DNA from: Cytophagaceae bacterium
GTDB taxonomy: Bacteria > Bacteroidota > Bacteroidia > Cytophagales > Spirosomataceae
Direction: 5' to 3'
DNA: 64,000 nucleotides
NCBI GenBank assembly: GCA_027486845.1
Contig: JAIXOL010000042.1
Location: 1-64,000, forward strand
The notes under the pieces are model-generated. The model did not search any database, had not been told where the DNA came from, and saw only the letters and a program-made list of their open reading frames with translations. A program made the position numbers and the translations under genes. Of this stretch, positions 44,896-55,146 are shown in pieces (positions within the stretch are counted from its first letter, which is position 1; every line of letters begins with the position of its first letter).

Positions 44896-47800
44896 ATGAA
44901 CTTTTACTTCTATACTCGTTTGCTAAGGCTAATGGCCATGCGGGCATTGGGGGTTGTTCTGTTTTTTAGCTTGTTTACCACCTACGGAAACAGCCCATAC
45001 AACGTCCTAATTGAACCCCTACCTTCAAACAATTACATGCTTTTTCACTCTATTGCCGACCGAACCGTGAAAGGCACAGTAACTGACGAAAATGGCGAGG
45101 TCTTGCCAGGTGTTACGATTATTTTAAAAGGACTTCAACGTGGGACTACCACTAATAATGCCGGACAATACCAAGTCAGTGTACCAGATAATATCAATGA
45201 GCTTATTTTTAGCTATGTAGGTTATCTTTCAAAAGAAGTAACGATTGGTAACAAAACGGCTATAAACGTAGTATTACAAACTGACGAAAAATCGTTGGAA
45301 GAGGTCGTGGTAGTTGGGTATGGCACTCAAACTAAACGTGAACAAACAGCGGCTATTAGCACCATTGGAGGCGATGAAATCTTAAAAGCCCCTGTTGCAG
45401 ATGCTACCAACGCCCTCATAGGTCGAGTATCGGGTTTGTTTGCTCAGCAACTTAGTGGACGTCCTGGATTGAGTTCTGCAAACATTACTATCCGAGGTAG
45501 GGCTTCTACCAATTCGGCAGCCCTGATTATTGTCGATGGAGTTGAACGTCAGACTTTTGGTGATATTGACCCAAATGAGATTGAATCGATTTCAGTACTA
45601 AAAGATGCCTCTTCTACTGCTCTATTTGGAATAAAAGGGGCTAACGGGGTTATTATCGTAACTACAAAATCGGGCAAAAGTGGCAAGTCGAAAGTCTCGT
45701 ATTCGGGAAACGGGGGTCTAGTGAATTTTACCCAAGTTCCTGAATTTCTTGATGCTTATCCTAGTGCCATGCTTCACAACGAGGGCGAAGAAAACCTTCT
45801 TAAATATGGCCTTGTACCAGCTAGTTTTCAGAAAGTATTTACGGCTGAGGATTTGCAGATATACAAAGATGGTACTGGCGACCGCCTACTTTATCCTAAC
45901 ACCAACTGGTTCAAGGCCGTTACCAAGCCCAACTGGTCCAGAACCCAGCACAACCTTAACTTTAGTGGTGGCTCCAAAGCCATTAAGTATTTTGTATCGA
46001 TGGGATATTTGTTTGAAGATGGCGGTTTTAAGGATTTCAAAACCCCATCAGGCTACAAGACCAACCCTTCTTACACCCGTTATAACTTTCGATCAAACCT
46101 GGATTTTAACCTAACACCAAGCACCATACTCAGCTTGCGACTAGGCGGACGATTAGAGGGTCGATATTCCTTTCAAGCCAATGGTGGTCAAGGTGATTTG
46201 CGTCAGCGTTTCGATACTGGACCGGAGTATTTGCTAACCCGTATGTATGCCATTCCTGCTTGGATTATTCCATTTTATCCTGAATATACAAACCCCAAAA
46301 ACCCTCAGGATCAATTATTAGACAACACCCTAAACCAGATTGAAGATTTTGGGCGGGCTGGTGTCAACACGTTTAATCCATATGCTGTTATCAAACGAAA
46401 TGGCTATGTCGATTACCGGAATAATGCTATCGAAAGTGTGTTTGTGTTGGATCAAAAACTGGACTTTATTACCAAAGGACTAAGCTTTAAAACCACATTT
46501 GGTTATGATGCCTACATTGCTGGAGTTCGAGCACAAGGTGGAGCCTATGCAGCCTACAATGTAAACCGGACAACCAAAACCCTCGAGCTCGCTCGTGGCT
46601 CGTTTGAAGACCCACTTGGTGGGGTAACGGCTCAAAACTACGGCTATGTAAAAACCAACCTGCAACTATCCCTAAACTACGCCCGTTCGTTTGGCAAGCA
46701 CAACGTATCGAGTGTGGCTGTGGCACAGCGAGAATTACGTGGGTCTGATGGTGTGGCAGCTCCGTTTGCTAACGAAGGATTGGTTTTGCGAGCAACCTAT
46801 AATTATAACAGCCGTTATTTTATTGAACTTAATGGAGCCTATAATGGCTCCGAAAACTACCCTAAATCTGAGCGATATGGCTTATTCCCAGCCATTTCAG
46901 CAGGATGGACTATTAGCGAAGAGAAGTTTCTAAAAGGAGCTAAATGGATAGATTATCTTAAAATTCGAGGGTCTTATGGCTTAATTGGTTTTGGAAATGT
47001 GACTAGTACCCGGTTTTTGTATTTAGATGAATACTCTAACGGGGGTGGTACGCCTGGAACTAGCTCTAATTCCGTAATAAACAATCGGGTTTTGTTCGGC
47101 ACGGCCAGTACCAATGTATCAAATCCAGTAGTATGGCATAGCCGCTCGGGCAACCCCGATGTAACCTGGGAAAAGTCAATCAAACGTAATTTTGGTATAG
47201 AGGCCGCTTTTTTGCGTAACAGGTTGTCGGTAACTGCGGATATTTTCGACGAGAAACGTTACGATATTTTATTAGCCCGTAATAACTCTTCACTTGCGAT
47301 ATTTGGCGAGTCTTTGCCACAGAGCAACTATGGTGAGAACTATAACGGTGGTTTTGAAATTGAAGCCAGTTTCAAAGATGCTAAAGGAAATTTTCGATAC
47401 GGCATTAGTGGGCAATTTACTCATGCCAAGAACCGCATTGTCCGAACCGATGAGCCAATCAACCTCCCAGAAAATCAGAAAGTTACTGGTCAGGCTATCG
47501 GGCAGTTTCGAGGCTATCAAGTACTTGGTTTTTATCAAAGCTTGGAAGAGATTGCCGCAAGCCCGGCAAGTCTAATCAACGGTAGAGTGATTCCTGGCGA
47601 TTTTAAATTTGCTGATATAAACGGTGATGGTATCCTTGACGATCAAGACCGCACACCTATTGGCTATGCCGACATACCTCAGAATGTGTTTGGGATTGAG
47701 CCGAATTTTGGCTACAAAGGCTTTACAGTGTCGGCTCTTTTTCAAGGTGTCACAAAAGTAAACTCAAACGTATTTTTTGCTGGTGGGAATTATTACTCTG

Positions 47801-48162
47801 AGATGCTGAATCGCTGGACACCTGAAAATGCACAGAACGCCACATGGCCATCTATTCGGCCGCGTGGAACAGCCTCACCCAGTTACTCCACCAACGATTA
47901 CCTGCTACAGGATGCAAGTTATCTGAAGCTCCGTAATGTCGAGATAAGCTATGCTGTGCCTGCTGCCTTTGCCAAACGACTGAATATGGAAACTATTCGC
48001 GTGTTTCTGACCGGACAGAATCTGTTTACTTGGACAAAATTCGTAGGCCTCGACCCCGAAAATAATCAGACTAGTGCAGTGCAAGGTTCTTTCTTTTCGG
48101 GGCCCAACAACGCCATGCCTATTACTCGAATATTTAACTTAGGTGCAAATATCCAATTCTAA
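44896..48162 (+). CDS. SusC/RagA-like TonB-dependent receptor, first of the tandem cluster
   Basis: 1088 residues. A long N-terminal region of about 55 residues (hydrophobic stretch MAMRALGVVLFFSLFTTYGN) precedes the carboxypeptidase-regulatory-like domain (VKGTVTDENGEVLPGVTIIL). A TonB-box-like EEVVVVGYGTQTKRE follows, then the plug with VDGVERQTFGDIDPNEIESI and KDASSTALFGIKGANGVIIV, then the barrel. The G+C content is visibly higher than in the pectin SusC. It imports a glycan with the SusD encoded six bases downstream. Linked GH20 suggests amino-sugar glycans. Confidence 0.92.
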   Translation: MNFYFYTRLLRLMAMRALGVVLFFSLFTTYGNSPYNVLIEPLPSNNYMLFHSIADRTVKGTVTDENGEVLPGVTIILKGLQRGTTTNNAGQYQVSVPDNINELIFSYVGYLSKEVTIGNKTAINVVLQTDEKSLEEVVVVGYGTQTKREQTAAISTIGGDEILKAPVADATNALIGRVSGLFAQQLSGRPGLSSANITIRGRASTNSAALIIVDGVERQTFGDIDPNEIESISVLKDASSTALFGIKGANGVIIVTTKSGKSGKSKVSYSGNGGLVNFTQVPEFLDAYPSAMLHNEGEENLLKYGLVPASFQKVFTAEDLQIYKDGTGDRLLYPNTNWFKAVTKPNWSRTQHNLNFSGGSKAIKYFVSMGYLFEDGGFKDFKTPSGYKTNPSYTRYNFRSNLDFNLTPSTILSLRLGGRLEGRYSFQANGGQGDLRQRFDTGPEYLLTRMYAIPAWIIPFYPEYTNPKNPQDQLLDNTLNQIEDFGRAGVNTFNPYAVIKRNGYVDYRNNAIESVFVLDQKLDFITKGLSFKTTFGYDAYIAGVRAQGGAYAAYNVNRTTKTLELARGSFEDPLGGVTAQNYGYVKTNLQLSLNYARSFGKHNVSSVAVAQRELRGSDGVAAPFANEGLVLRATYNYNSRYFIELNGAYNGSENYPKSERYGLFPAISAGWTISEEKFLKGAKWIDYLKIRGSYGLIGFGNVTSTRFLYLDEYSNGGGTPGTSSNSVINNRVLFGTASTNVSNPVVWHSRSGNPDVTWEKSIKRNFGIEAAFLRNRLSVTADIFDEKRYDILLARNNSSLAIFGESLPQSNYGENYNGGFEIEASFKDAKGNFRYGISGQFTHAKNRIVRTDEPINLPENQKVTGQAIGQFRGYQVLGFYQSLEEIAASPASLINGRVIPGDFKFADINGDGILDDQDRTPIGYADIPQNVFGIEPNFGYKGFTVSALFQGVTKVNSNVFFAGGNYYSEMLNRWTPENAQNATWPSIRPRGTASPSYSTNDYLLQDASYLKLRNVEISYAVPAAFAKRLNMETIRVFLTGQNLFTWTKFVGLDPENNQTSAVQGSFFSGPNNAMPITRIFNLGANIQF

Positions 48163-48168
48163 ACCATT

Positions 48169-49875
48169 ATGAAATTCATTTACTATACACTCCTTATTGG
48201 TTTCCTTTTGCTAGATGTTTCCTGTGACAAAGACTTTCTGCAAAGAGACCCTGGTGTTGCCATCACAGAAACCAACGTTTTTACTGACCCTGTTTTAGCC
48301 ACCCGATTTGCAGATAATACCTATAACTTTTTATTAGATGAATATGGCCGACTAAGTTCATTACAGAGCCACAAAGGCACTACTGGCCAGTTTTCCGATG
48401 AGGCAATTTTTGGCGAAACCAGCTTAGGACATGGTATCCTGACTATGAATCAAGGAAAGTTTTTAGATGACTTCTCTACCGACGTTAGGGTCACTTATAC
48501 TCGGATGTATCAAGGTATTCGGAACGCCAACGTAATGCTGGCCAACGTGGATAACGTAAAATGGACAGCCGCCGAAAATGGCCCTCTCATCAAAGCTCAA
48601 CAGCTGTTTCTACGAGCTTTTTTTTACTTTGAACTCGTGAAACGTTATGGTGGGGTTATTCTGCTGGACAAACCCTTAGCTCAGACTGATAACTTCGATT
48701 TACCCCGAAATACATACGATGAAACTGTAGCTTTTATACTGAAAGATTTGGCTGATGCTGAGGCCATTCTAATAAAAGAAACTTGGGGGACTTTTTATAA
48801 TCCTTCAACCGACTGGAACGCAGGAAACGGTGGACGAGCTACTGTTGGGTCGGTTAGGGCATTGCGTTCTCGCTTATTGCTTATGGACGCCAGCCCCCTT
48901 AATAACCCAACTGGCGACGCTACCAAATGGCAACGAGCCGCAGATGCTGCTAAATCTATTATTACATCGGGTAGATACTCATTGCATCCAGCCTACGGAA
49001 CCTTGCTTAACCAGCCCACTTCACCTGAATACATTCAGATTAAAGTGCGGGCACCTCGTTCAGGTAATGGTGGATTCCTAGGCGATTTTATCATTCCGCC
49101 TTCTTTTGGGGGGGCACAGAGTCAGTTGAATCCCACCCAAAATCATGTTGACCTTTACGAAATGAATAACGGAAAACCTATCACCGACCCCACCTCTGGC
49201 TATAGACCGCAAGAACCCTACATAGGTCGAGACCCTCGGTTTTATGCCAACATTATTTATAATGATCAAACTTGGCAGGGTCGAAAAGTGGCAGTGTGGG
49301 TTAATAACGCCACAACACCTGCATCGTTCGGTGCTGATTTTCAACCTGCTTCCACTACATCTACCCGTACTAGATATTATACCAAAAAACTATGGCCAGA
49401 GTCGGTTCGTGGCGGAACAGGAGGAGCATCTGCCATTCTAAACTATATCTTTTTCCGGTATGGAGAGGTGTTGCTCAACCACGCCGAGGCACTTAATGAA
49501 GCCCAAGGACCAGTAACAGATGTGTATGCGTCGATTAACCAAATAAGAAAGCGAGCCGGTATGCCTGACCTACCTACTGGATTGACCAAAGCCCAAATGA
49601 GGGATCGAATTCACAATGAACGAGCCGTAGAATTGGCATTTGAAGAGCATAGGTGGTGGGACATTCTGCGATGGAAAAAGGGTACTGAGATAATTCCAAA
49701 AACCATCACAGGTATTGATGTGGAGCGGATTACGGCAACAACCTTTAAATATACAGTGATTCCGTTGCCGGCTGTATATCAGCGAGTTTTTCAAGACCAT
49801 ATGCACCGCTATCCTATTCCTCGCAATGAAATTTTCAAAAGTAACGGTATCTTGAAACAAAATCCAGGCTGGTGA
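48169..49875 (+). CDS. SusD/RagB-like lipoprotein, first of the tandem cluster
   Basis: 568 residues. Lipobox near LLLDVSC with Cys19, followed by KDFLQRDPGVAITE. Family landmarks: LIKAQQLFLRAFFYFELVKR, VGSVRALRSRLLLMDASPLN, FFRYGEVLLNHAEALNEAQG, and the C-terminal NERAVELAFEEHRWWDILRW with MHRYPIPRNEIFKSNGILKQ. It is close in layout to the second SusD of the cluster and shares its NNPTGDATKWQRAADAA segment, so the two pairs probably arose by duplication. Surface glycan binding is expected. Confidence 0.92.
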   Translation: MKFIYYTLLIGFLLLDVSCDKDFLQRDPGVAITETNVFTDPVLATRFADNTYNFLLDEYGRLSSLQSHKGTTGQFSDEAIFGETSLGHGILTMNQGKFLDDFSTDVRVTYTRMYQGIRNANVMLANVDNVKWTAAENGPLIKAQQLFLRAFFYFELVKRYGGVILLDKPLAQTDNFDLPRNTYDETVAFILKDLADAEAILIKETWGTFYNPSTDWNAGNGGRATVGSVRALRSRLLLMDASPLNNPTGDATKWQRAADAAKSIITSGRYSLHPAYGTLLNQPTSPEYIQIKVRAPRSGNGGFLGDFIIPPSFGGAQSQLNPTQNHVDLYEMNNGKPITDPTSGYRPQEPYIGRDPRFYANIIYNDQTWQGRKVAVWVNNATTPASFGADFQPASTTSTRTRYYTKKLWPESVRGGTGGASAILNYIFFRYGEVLLNHAEALNEAQGPVTDVYASINQIRKRAGMPDLPTGLTKAQMRDRIHNERAVELAFEEHRWWDILRWKKGTEIIPKTITGIDVERITATTFKYTVIPLPAVYQRVFQDHMHRYPIPRNEIFKSNGILKQNPGW

Positions 49876-49909
49876 CCAGCCGCGTTCCCTCACTTGTTAA
49901 AAGTGAGGG
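49867..49909 (+). other. Two adjacent stem-loops between SusD and the second SusC
   Basis: GGCTGGT-G-ACCAGCC at 49867-49881 overlaps the SusD stop codon. CCCTCACTT-GTTAA-AAGTGAGGG at 49887-49909 follows. Both arms pair perfectly and no T-run follows, so this is likely an RNA processing or stability structure within one transcript that can set different levels for the two pairs. Confidence 0.6.
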
Positions 49910-49926
49910 TTAACTTACCAGACAAT

Positions 49927-52900
49927 ATGAAACGATTTATACAATTTCTTTTTGGGCTATGGCTCATCGGCACTACTGAGGCTTTTGCTCAGACAAAAAT
50001 CTCCCCGACGACTAATGTTTCAGGGGTAATAACAGACCTTAATAATATTCCTTTAGTAGGTGTTTTAATAGCTGTACAAGAGACTCGCACACAAGTTTCG
50101 ACAGATACTCAAGGGCGTTTTGTTATTAAAGCATCACCAGGCGATGTGCTGGTAATTAGTAAAAATGGATATCTAGCACAGACTAAAATAGTAAGTGATA
50201 TTACTGACTTCAAGACATCACTTAACCCTGCACTTACTGATGCAGGGGACGATGATTTGGTTCCTATTCCGTTCGGGATTCGTAAGAAACGGGAGCTTAA
50301 TATGGCTATTTCTACATACAGTACAAAGAATTTACCCCAAATCCCAGTAGCTTCAGCTAATGCTACGTTTGCTGGGCGTATTCCAGGTTTGTATGTGCAA
50401 CAAACAGGTACAGCACCTGGCTTAGATGGAGCCTTTTTCCAGACTCGAGGTTTGTCAACATTCGGCCCAAATAGCTTACGTACGCTTGTCGATGGTGTAA
50501 CTCGCCCACTTAACGATGTTGATATCAACGAGATTGAGAGTATTACTGTACTGAAAGACGCGGCATCACTAGCATGGTATGGGCTTCGCTTTGGTAGTGG
50601 GGTCATGCTGATTACCACCAAAAAAGGAAGTGCAACCCGAAATAATATTCATTTAGATGTGCAAACAGGGGTTCAGTCGCCGGAAAAAATGATTAAGCCA
50701 TTAAACTCCTACGATTTTGCCAAGCTTTATGATGAAGCGTTAATGAACGATGGATCACAGCCCATTTATAATGAGGCAACACTGAGTGCTTACCAAAATG
50801 GTTCCGATGCGTTTCGTTTCCCTAGTAATAACTATATAGAATCATTTTTAAAACCGCAGTCGCCTTCGCAAAGATATGTATTATCGACCGATGGGGGAAG
50901 TAACAATGTTCGATATTTTGCATTGTTGGGTTATTTTACGCAGGATGGCTTGTTCAAAAATGCCAAAACTGATGACTATAATGCCAATATAGGTTATAAT
51001 CGCTTCAACTTTCGTGGAAATGTAGACTTTGATGTAAATAAGAACCTAACTATTGGTCTTAATGTGTCTGGTCGGTCGGAAGGGCAGCGTCAACCAGGTA
51101 ATTTAGAGGTAGGTACATTATTGAGTTCTCTATATAACACCCCGCCTAATGCCTTCCCAATTCAAAATCAAGACGGTTCATACGGAGGCACTGCCTTGTT
51201 CCAGAATAACCCAATGGGACTTTTGCGTGACCGCGGTTACACAAGCTTCGTAACGCGAGTTTTGATGGCGACCATCGACCTCCGCGAGAAACTAGACTTT
51301 TGGGTACCGGGGCTTTCTGCCAACATCAACTATAGTTATGATGTACAAGGGACTTATTCTTCTGGATTGAACCGCGATTTTCAGGTGGTCGATGCCTCTG
51401 GAGCCACTCCACTGATTTATCGAAATCAAACTCCCTTGGCCTACAGGTCAGCAGGTTTTGGAGCCACTGCACAACGCAACGAAGGCTGGGCTGGATTTGA
51501 CTATGATCGTAGATTTGGCAAGCATCAAATCAACGCATCAGCACGAGCACAACGTAATGTAGCTTACTCACCTTCGCAACTTGATTTTAGAGGACAAGGG
51601 CTTGCCACAAGACTTGATTATGGCTATAATGATCGCTATTATCTAGGTTTCGTAGGAGGGTATTCTGGCTCTGAAAACTTTCCTCCTAATAAAAGATACG
51701 GCTTTTTTCCTGCCGTTTCGGGTGGTTGGGTAGTTTCCGACGAAGCTTTTATCAAACCCAACAAATTCCTCAGTTATCTGAAACTCCGAGCCTCCTACGG
51801 TAAGGTAGGTAGCAGCGACATTGGTGGCAGTCGCTTCCCGTTTGAACAGTTTTTTGCACGTAACACAGGCGGGGGTGGTTACACCTTTGGCACTGGCTTT
51901 TCAGCTACAACATCAGCAAACGAAGTATCCATTTCTAATCCCAATATTACTTGGGAAACTCTTACTTCGTTGAATATAGGCACTGATTTTCATCTATTTA
52001 ATCATGCCCTTACTGGCTCAGTAGATTACTTTGTGAATAATCGTTCAGGCATTCTTACACCATCAGCTATCCCCAGTATTCTGGGTAGAACACTGGTTGT
52101 TAATGAAGGTGAGGTGACAAGCAAAGGTTTTGATTTTGCTCTGAACTATGAAAAGAAAATCGGCCAAGTATCACTCTCTCTCTATGGAAACGCTACGATA
52201 GCCGATGACAGAATAATATCCGAGAATGGTCAGGCTGGTTTACCAGATTACCAAAGTACCGTAGGTCGTGTTGTTGGCAGTCGTTTGGTATTTGTTTCAG
52301 ATGGAATTTTCCAAAATCAAGCTCAGATTGATAATAGTCCACGTCAAGTTTTATCTGGGAGGGTGATACCAGGTGACATAAAATATAAGGATATTGGTGG
52401 TATTAATGGCATACCCGACGGGGTTATTGATAACCTAGATCGAGTGCGGGTCGATGACAGAGACAGGCCTAAGGCGTTCTTTGGATTCGGTTCGGTGATA
52501 CGATATGGTATATTTGATCTATCGGCACATTTTCAAGGAGTCGGAGGACGAGTAATTGATACTCAAGGCATTGTGAATTCTGGGCCATCTAATTTTAACC
52601 AAGAGAGCCTAAACCGCTGGACACCAGCCACCGCCAATACTGCCGTTTACCCACGTTTGGGTATTTCTGACCGAGCTAATAACACTTCGGCATCTGATTT
52701 CTGGTTGACTTCTGGAGATTATGTTCGACTTAAAAATCTGGAATTAGGTGCTACCTTACCTAAAGGTTTCATTTCGAAATATGCCTTGAAAAACACCCGT
52801 TTATACGTCGGGGGGTTCAACCTTTTCGTATTCGACAAACTAAAACTTGACATCGATCCTGAAATACCTGGAGCCGGTAGAGGAAGTGCATATCCATATG

Positions 52901-52938
52901 TAAAAACCATTTATGCGGGCTTACGGGCATCATTCTAA
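49927..52938 (+). CDS. SusC/RagA-like TonB-dependent receptor, second of the tandem cluster
   Basis: 1003 residues from the ATG at 49927, which opens a signal peptide (MKRFIQFLFGLWLIGTTEAF); a longer frame from a TTG would run through the upstream stem-loop. The carboxypeptidase-regulatory-like domain (VSGVITDLNNIPLVGVLIAV) is followed by a plug whose signature is less standard: LVDGVTRPLNDVDINEIESI, then KDAASLAWYGLRFGSGVMLI and TTKKG. The typical TonB box is not obvious before the plug (PFGIRKKRELNMAIST). It is slightly shorter than the first SusC and may have a different cargo or partner preference. Confidence 0.9.
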   Translation: MKRFIQFLFGLWLIGTTEAFAQTKISPTTNVSGVITDLNNIPLVGVLIAVQETRTQVSTDTQGRFVIKASPGDVLVISKNGYLAQTKIVSDITDFKTSLNPALTDAGDDDLVPIPFGIRKKRELNMAISTYSTKNLPQIPVASANATFAGRIPGLYVQQTGTAPGLDGAFFQTRGLSTFGPNSLRTLVDGVTRPLNDVDINEIESITVLKDAASLAWYGLRFGSGVMLITTKKGSATRNNIHLDVQTGVQSPEKMIKPLNSYDFAKLYDEALMNDGSQPIYNEATLSAYQNGSDAFRFPSNNYIESFLKPQSPSQRYVLSTDGGSNNVRYFALLGYFTQDGLFKNAKTDDYNANIGYNRFNFRGNVDFDVNKNLTIGLNVSGRSEGQRQPGNLEVGTLLSSLYNTPPNAFPIQNQDGSYGGTALFQNNPMGLLRDRGYTSFVTRVLMATIDLREKLDFWVPGLSANINYSYDVQGTYSSGLNRDFQVVDASGATPLIYRNQTPLAYRSAGFGATAQRNEGWAGFDYDRRFGKHQINASARAQRNVAYSPSQLDFRGQGLATRLDYGYNDRYYLGFVGGYSGSENFPPNKRYGFFPAVSGGWVVSDEAFIKPNKFLSYLKLRASYGKVGSSDIGGSRFPFEQFFARNTGGGGYTFGTGFSATTSANEVSISNPNITWETLTSLNIGTDFHLFNHALTGSVDYFVNNRSGILTPSAIPSILGRTLVVNEGEVTSKGFDFALNYEKKIGQVSLSLYGNATIADDRIISENGQAGLPDYQSTVGRVVGSRLVFVSDGIFQNQAQIDNSPRQVLSGRVIPGDIKYKDIGGINGIPDGVIDNLDRVRVDDRDRPKAFFGFGSVIRYGIFDLSAHFQGVGGRVIDTQGIVNSGPSNFNQESLNRWTPATANTAVYPRLGISDRANNTSASDFWLTSGDYVRLKNLELGATLPKGFISKYALKNTRLYVGGFNLFVFDKLKLDIDPEIPGAGRGSAYPYVKTIYAGLRASF

Positions 52939-52949
52939 GTTCTTAAATC

Positions 52950-54581
52950 ATGAAAAAGACAATTTTATTTCTTCTATTAATCAGCTTGATAGCTTGCAAA
53001 GATGACTACCTATCTTTTAATTTTACCGATGGTAATATCAGAGATGAGGCAGACATCTGGAAATCAGATCGTAATGCACGAGGCTTTCTTAGCAACGTAT
53101 ATTTTGGTATTTTCAATCGGTATAATCTTGATGGAAATGGTTCTATGCTTTCCCATGCTAGTGATGAGGCCCTTAATTCGAACCTCAGTTCAAACATTAA
53201 TGTTTTTAACAATGATACTTGGGGATCGCTACGCACAAATGACGATCAATATGCTAATCTTTATGACTATTTGCGACGTGCCAATATATTTTTAGAAAAA
53301 TCTCCCGGTAGTGCTATCTCACCTGCCAGCGATATTCGCATTTTGCGAGGAGAGGCTTTCTTTTTAAGAGCCATGTTTCATTTTGAACTAATGCGACGAT
53401 ATGGGCCAATTGTGCTCGCAACTCGGTCTTACACAATTTCTGATGATCTCGATTTACCTCGTAACTCAATCGAGGAAGTTGTGGCTCATATCGTAAGAGA
53501 TTGTGATTCAGCATCAGTAATGGCTAGAGCGGGTGGTTTGGTAGATCAATCAGCTGGGGATAAAGGTAGTGTAAGTCAAACGGCAGCACTGGCACTGAAA
53601 GCAAGAACATTGCTTTATGCTGCTAGTCCACTAAATAACCCGACAGGCGATGTCACCAAATGGCAACGAGCGGCCGATGCTGCAAGAGCCATCATAGCAC
53701 TCAATAAACATTCCCTTTTGACCCAGGCTAACCTTCCTAATCTTTGGAACTACGGTACTCTAGCCTACAACTCTGAGGTGATTTTTGCGAGTCAAACCGA
53801 CAATAATAACACGCTTGAACTGAATAATGCTCCTATCAGTTTCGATGGTGCCCGTGGCCGTACCAATCCAACCCAGGAATTGGTTGATGCGTTTAATATG
53901 CGAACTAGTGGCAAACCAATTACTGACCCAACCTCGGGCTATGATCCGAATAATCCCTACAATAACCGCGATCCCCGCTTGGATTTGTTTATAATTCGGA
54001 ATAATTCAACATTTAAAGGAAGGGCTGTTGAAACATTTGAAGGAGGTAGAGATAACCTTCCGACGAACTTAAATAGTACCAAAACAGGATATTATATGCA
54101 AAAGTTCACTATCCAAACAGCCTTTTGGGGGGTTGGTGCAGCAATCAATGTGCGTCGTCCATGGGTGATTTTTCGCTATGCAGAGGTTTTGCTCAATTAT
54201 GCTGAGGCATTGAATGAAGCACAGGGTCCTGTAGCAGATGTATATAGTTCTGTGAATCAAATAAGAGCTCGAGTAGGGATGCCTGCTTTGCCTGCAGGTC
54301 TGAGCAAAGATCAGATGCGGGAGCGAATCCAGCGAGAAAGACAAGTGGAGTTATGCTTTGAGGATCATCGTTTTTATGATGTTCGTCGATGGAAGCTGGG
54401 AGAGCAATTGTTTAATCGGACGGTATCTGGAATGAAAATCACAAAAACAGGTACCGCATTTACATACACTCGATTCTCGGTAGAAAACCGCATTTTTAAC
54501 GAAAAAATGTACCGTTTCCCGATTCCGCAAGCTGAGCTTAACCGAGCACCAAAAAACTTAAAGCAGAATGCGGGTTGGTGA
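52950..54581 (+). CDS. SusD/RagB-like lipoprotein, second of the tandem cluster
   Basis: 543 residues with lipobox ISLIAC (Cys16). It shares RGEAFFLRAMFHFELMRRYG, VAHIVRDCDSASVMARAGGL, NNPTGDVTKWQRAADAARAI, FRYAEVLLNYAEALNEAQGP and ERQVELCFEDHRFYDVRRWK with the first SusD of the cluster. It lies 11 bases after SusC. A stem-loop with a T-run closes the four-gene unit before the GH20 gene. Surface glycan binding is expected; the ligand is inferred only from the nearby hexosaminidase. Confidence 0.91.
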   Translation: MKKTILFLLLISLIACKDDYLSFNFTDGNIRDEADIWKSDRNARGFLSNVYFGIFNRYNLDGNGSMLSHASDEALNSNLSSNINVFNNDTWGSLRTNDDQYANLYDYLRRANIFLEKSPGSAISPASDIRILRGEAFFLRAMFHFELMRRYGPIVLATRSYTISDDLDLPRNSIEEVVAHIVRDCDSASVMARAGGLVDQSAGDKGSVSQTAALALKARTLLYAASPLNNPTGDVTKWQRAADAARAIIALNKHSLLTQANLPNLWNYGTLAYNSEVIFASQTDNNNTLELNNAPISFDGARGRTNPTQELVDAFNMRTSGKPITDPTSGYDPNNPYNNRDPRLDLFIIRNNSTFKGRAVETFEGGRDNLPTNLNSTKTGYYMQKFTIQTAFWGVGAAINVRRPWVIFRYAEVLLNYAEALNEAQGPVADVYSSVNQIRARVGMPALPAGLSKDQMRERIQRERQVELCFEDHRFYDVRRWKLGEQLFNRTVSGMKITKTGTAFTYTRFSVENRIFNEKMYRFPIPQAELNRAPKNLKQNAGW

Positions 54582-54680
54582 AAGTAAAGAATTTTTATTC
54601 GAAATATAACCTATGAGGTTCCCAGATTACAAAGACTCATTAGACTTCCCTTAGAAATCACCAGGTAACGTTTTTAGGAA

Positions 54681-54720
54681 TGAAAAACCACTTCTTTATT
54701 GGAGTGGTTTTTCAATTTTT
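54681..54720 (+). terminator. Terminator of the SusCDCD unit
   Basis: TGAAAAACCACT (54681-54692) pairs with AGTGGTTTTTCA (54703-54714), followed by ATTTTT. The GH20 gene therefore probably has its own promoter. Confidence 0.8.
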
Positions 54721-54812
54721 GAGAAGCAGTTACTTAAAAAAGTTTACATTCTCCAAGTTAATAAAGCAATTTTATTATCAAATAACTTTCGAACTCACGT
54801 TATTTTAAGAAA

Positions 54813-54974
54813 ATGACTTTAAATATGGATGAAATTGATGAACCAAATCTAAAAAGCTATAAAAATTTTATAAAGTAATTCAAAAACATTAAACAAGTAT
54901 CTTCTAAATAAGAAAATAGCAAAGATTTAGAAAATAAGTTTAAACGCAATTTAGAAGAATATTTAAAATTATAA
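54813..54974 (+). pseudogene. Possible decayed small ORF
   Basis: An ATG at 54813 opens a 54-codon frame with two in-frame stops: MTLNMDEIDEPNLKSYKNFI, then K-stop; FKNIKQVSSK, then stop; then ENSKDLENKFKRNLEEYLKL and a final stop. The Lys/Glu/Asn pattern stays helix-like across the stops, which suggests a recently inactivated small protein, but AT-rich DNA can give this by chance. The rest of the 565-base gap 54582-55146 shows only the terminator. Confidence 0.25.
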
Positions 54975-55146
54975 CCTCAAAAAATCGCAAAAAAGTGTGG
55001 AATGCCAAGTACGCTATACTTTCTTTATATTTATTAAAATAATTTATTATTAGTAGAAAAATAAAAAAATATATTTTTATTTGCAATTATACCACGAAAA
55101 TCCGTATTTCGTTTTCATAAAAATTCAAAAAAACCTCCGAAGTTCC

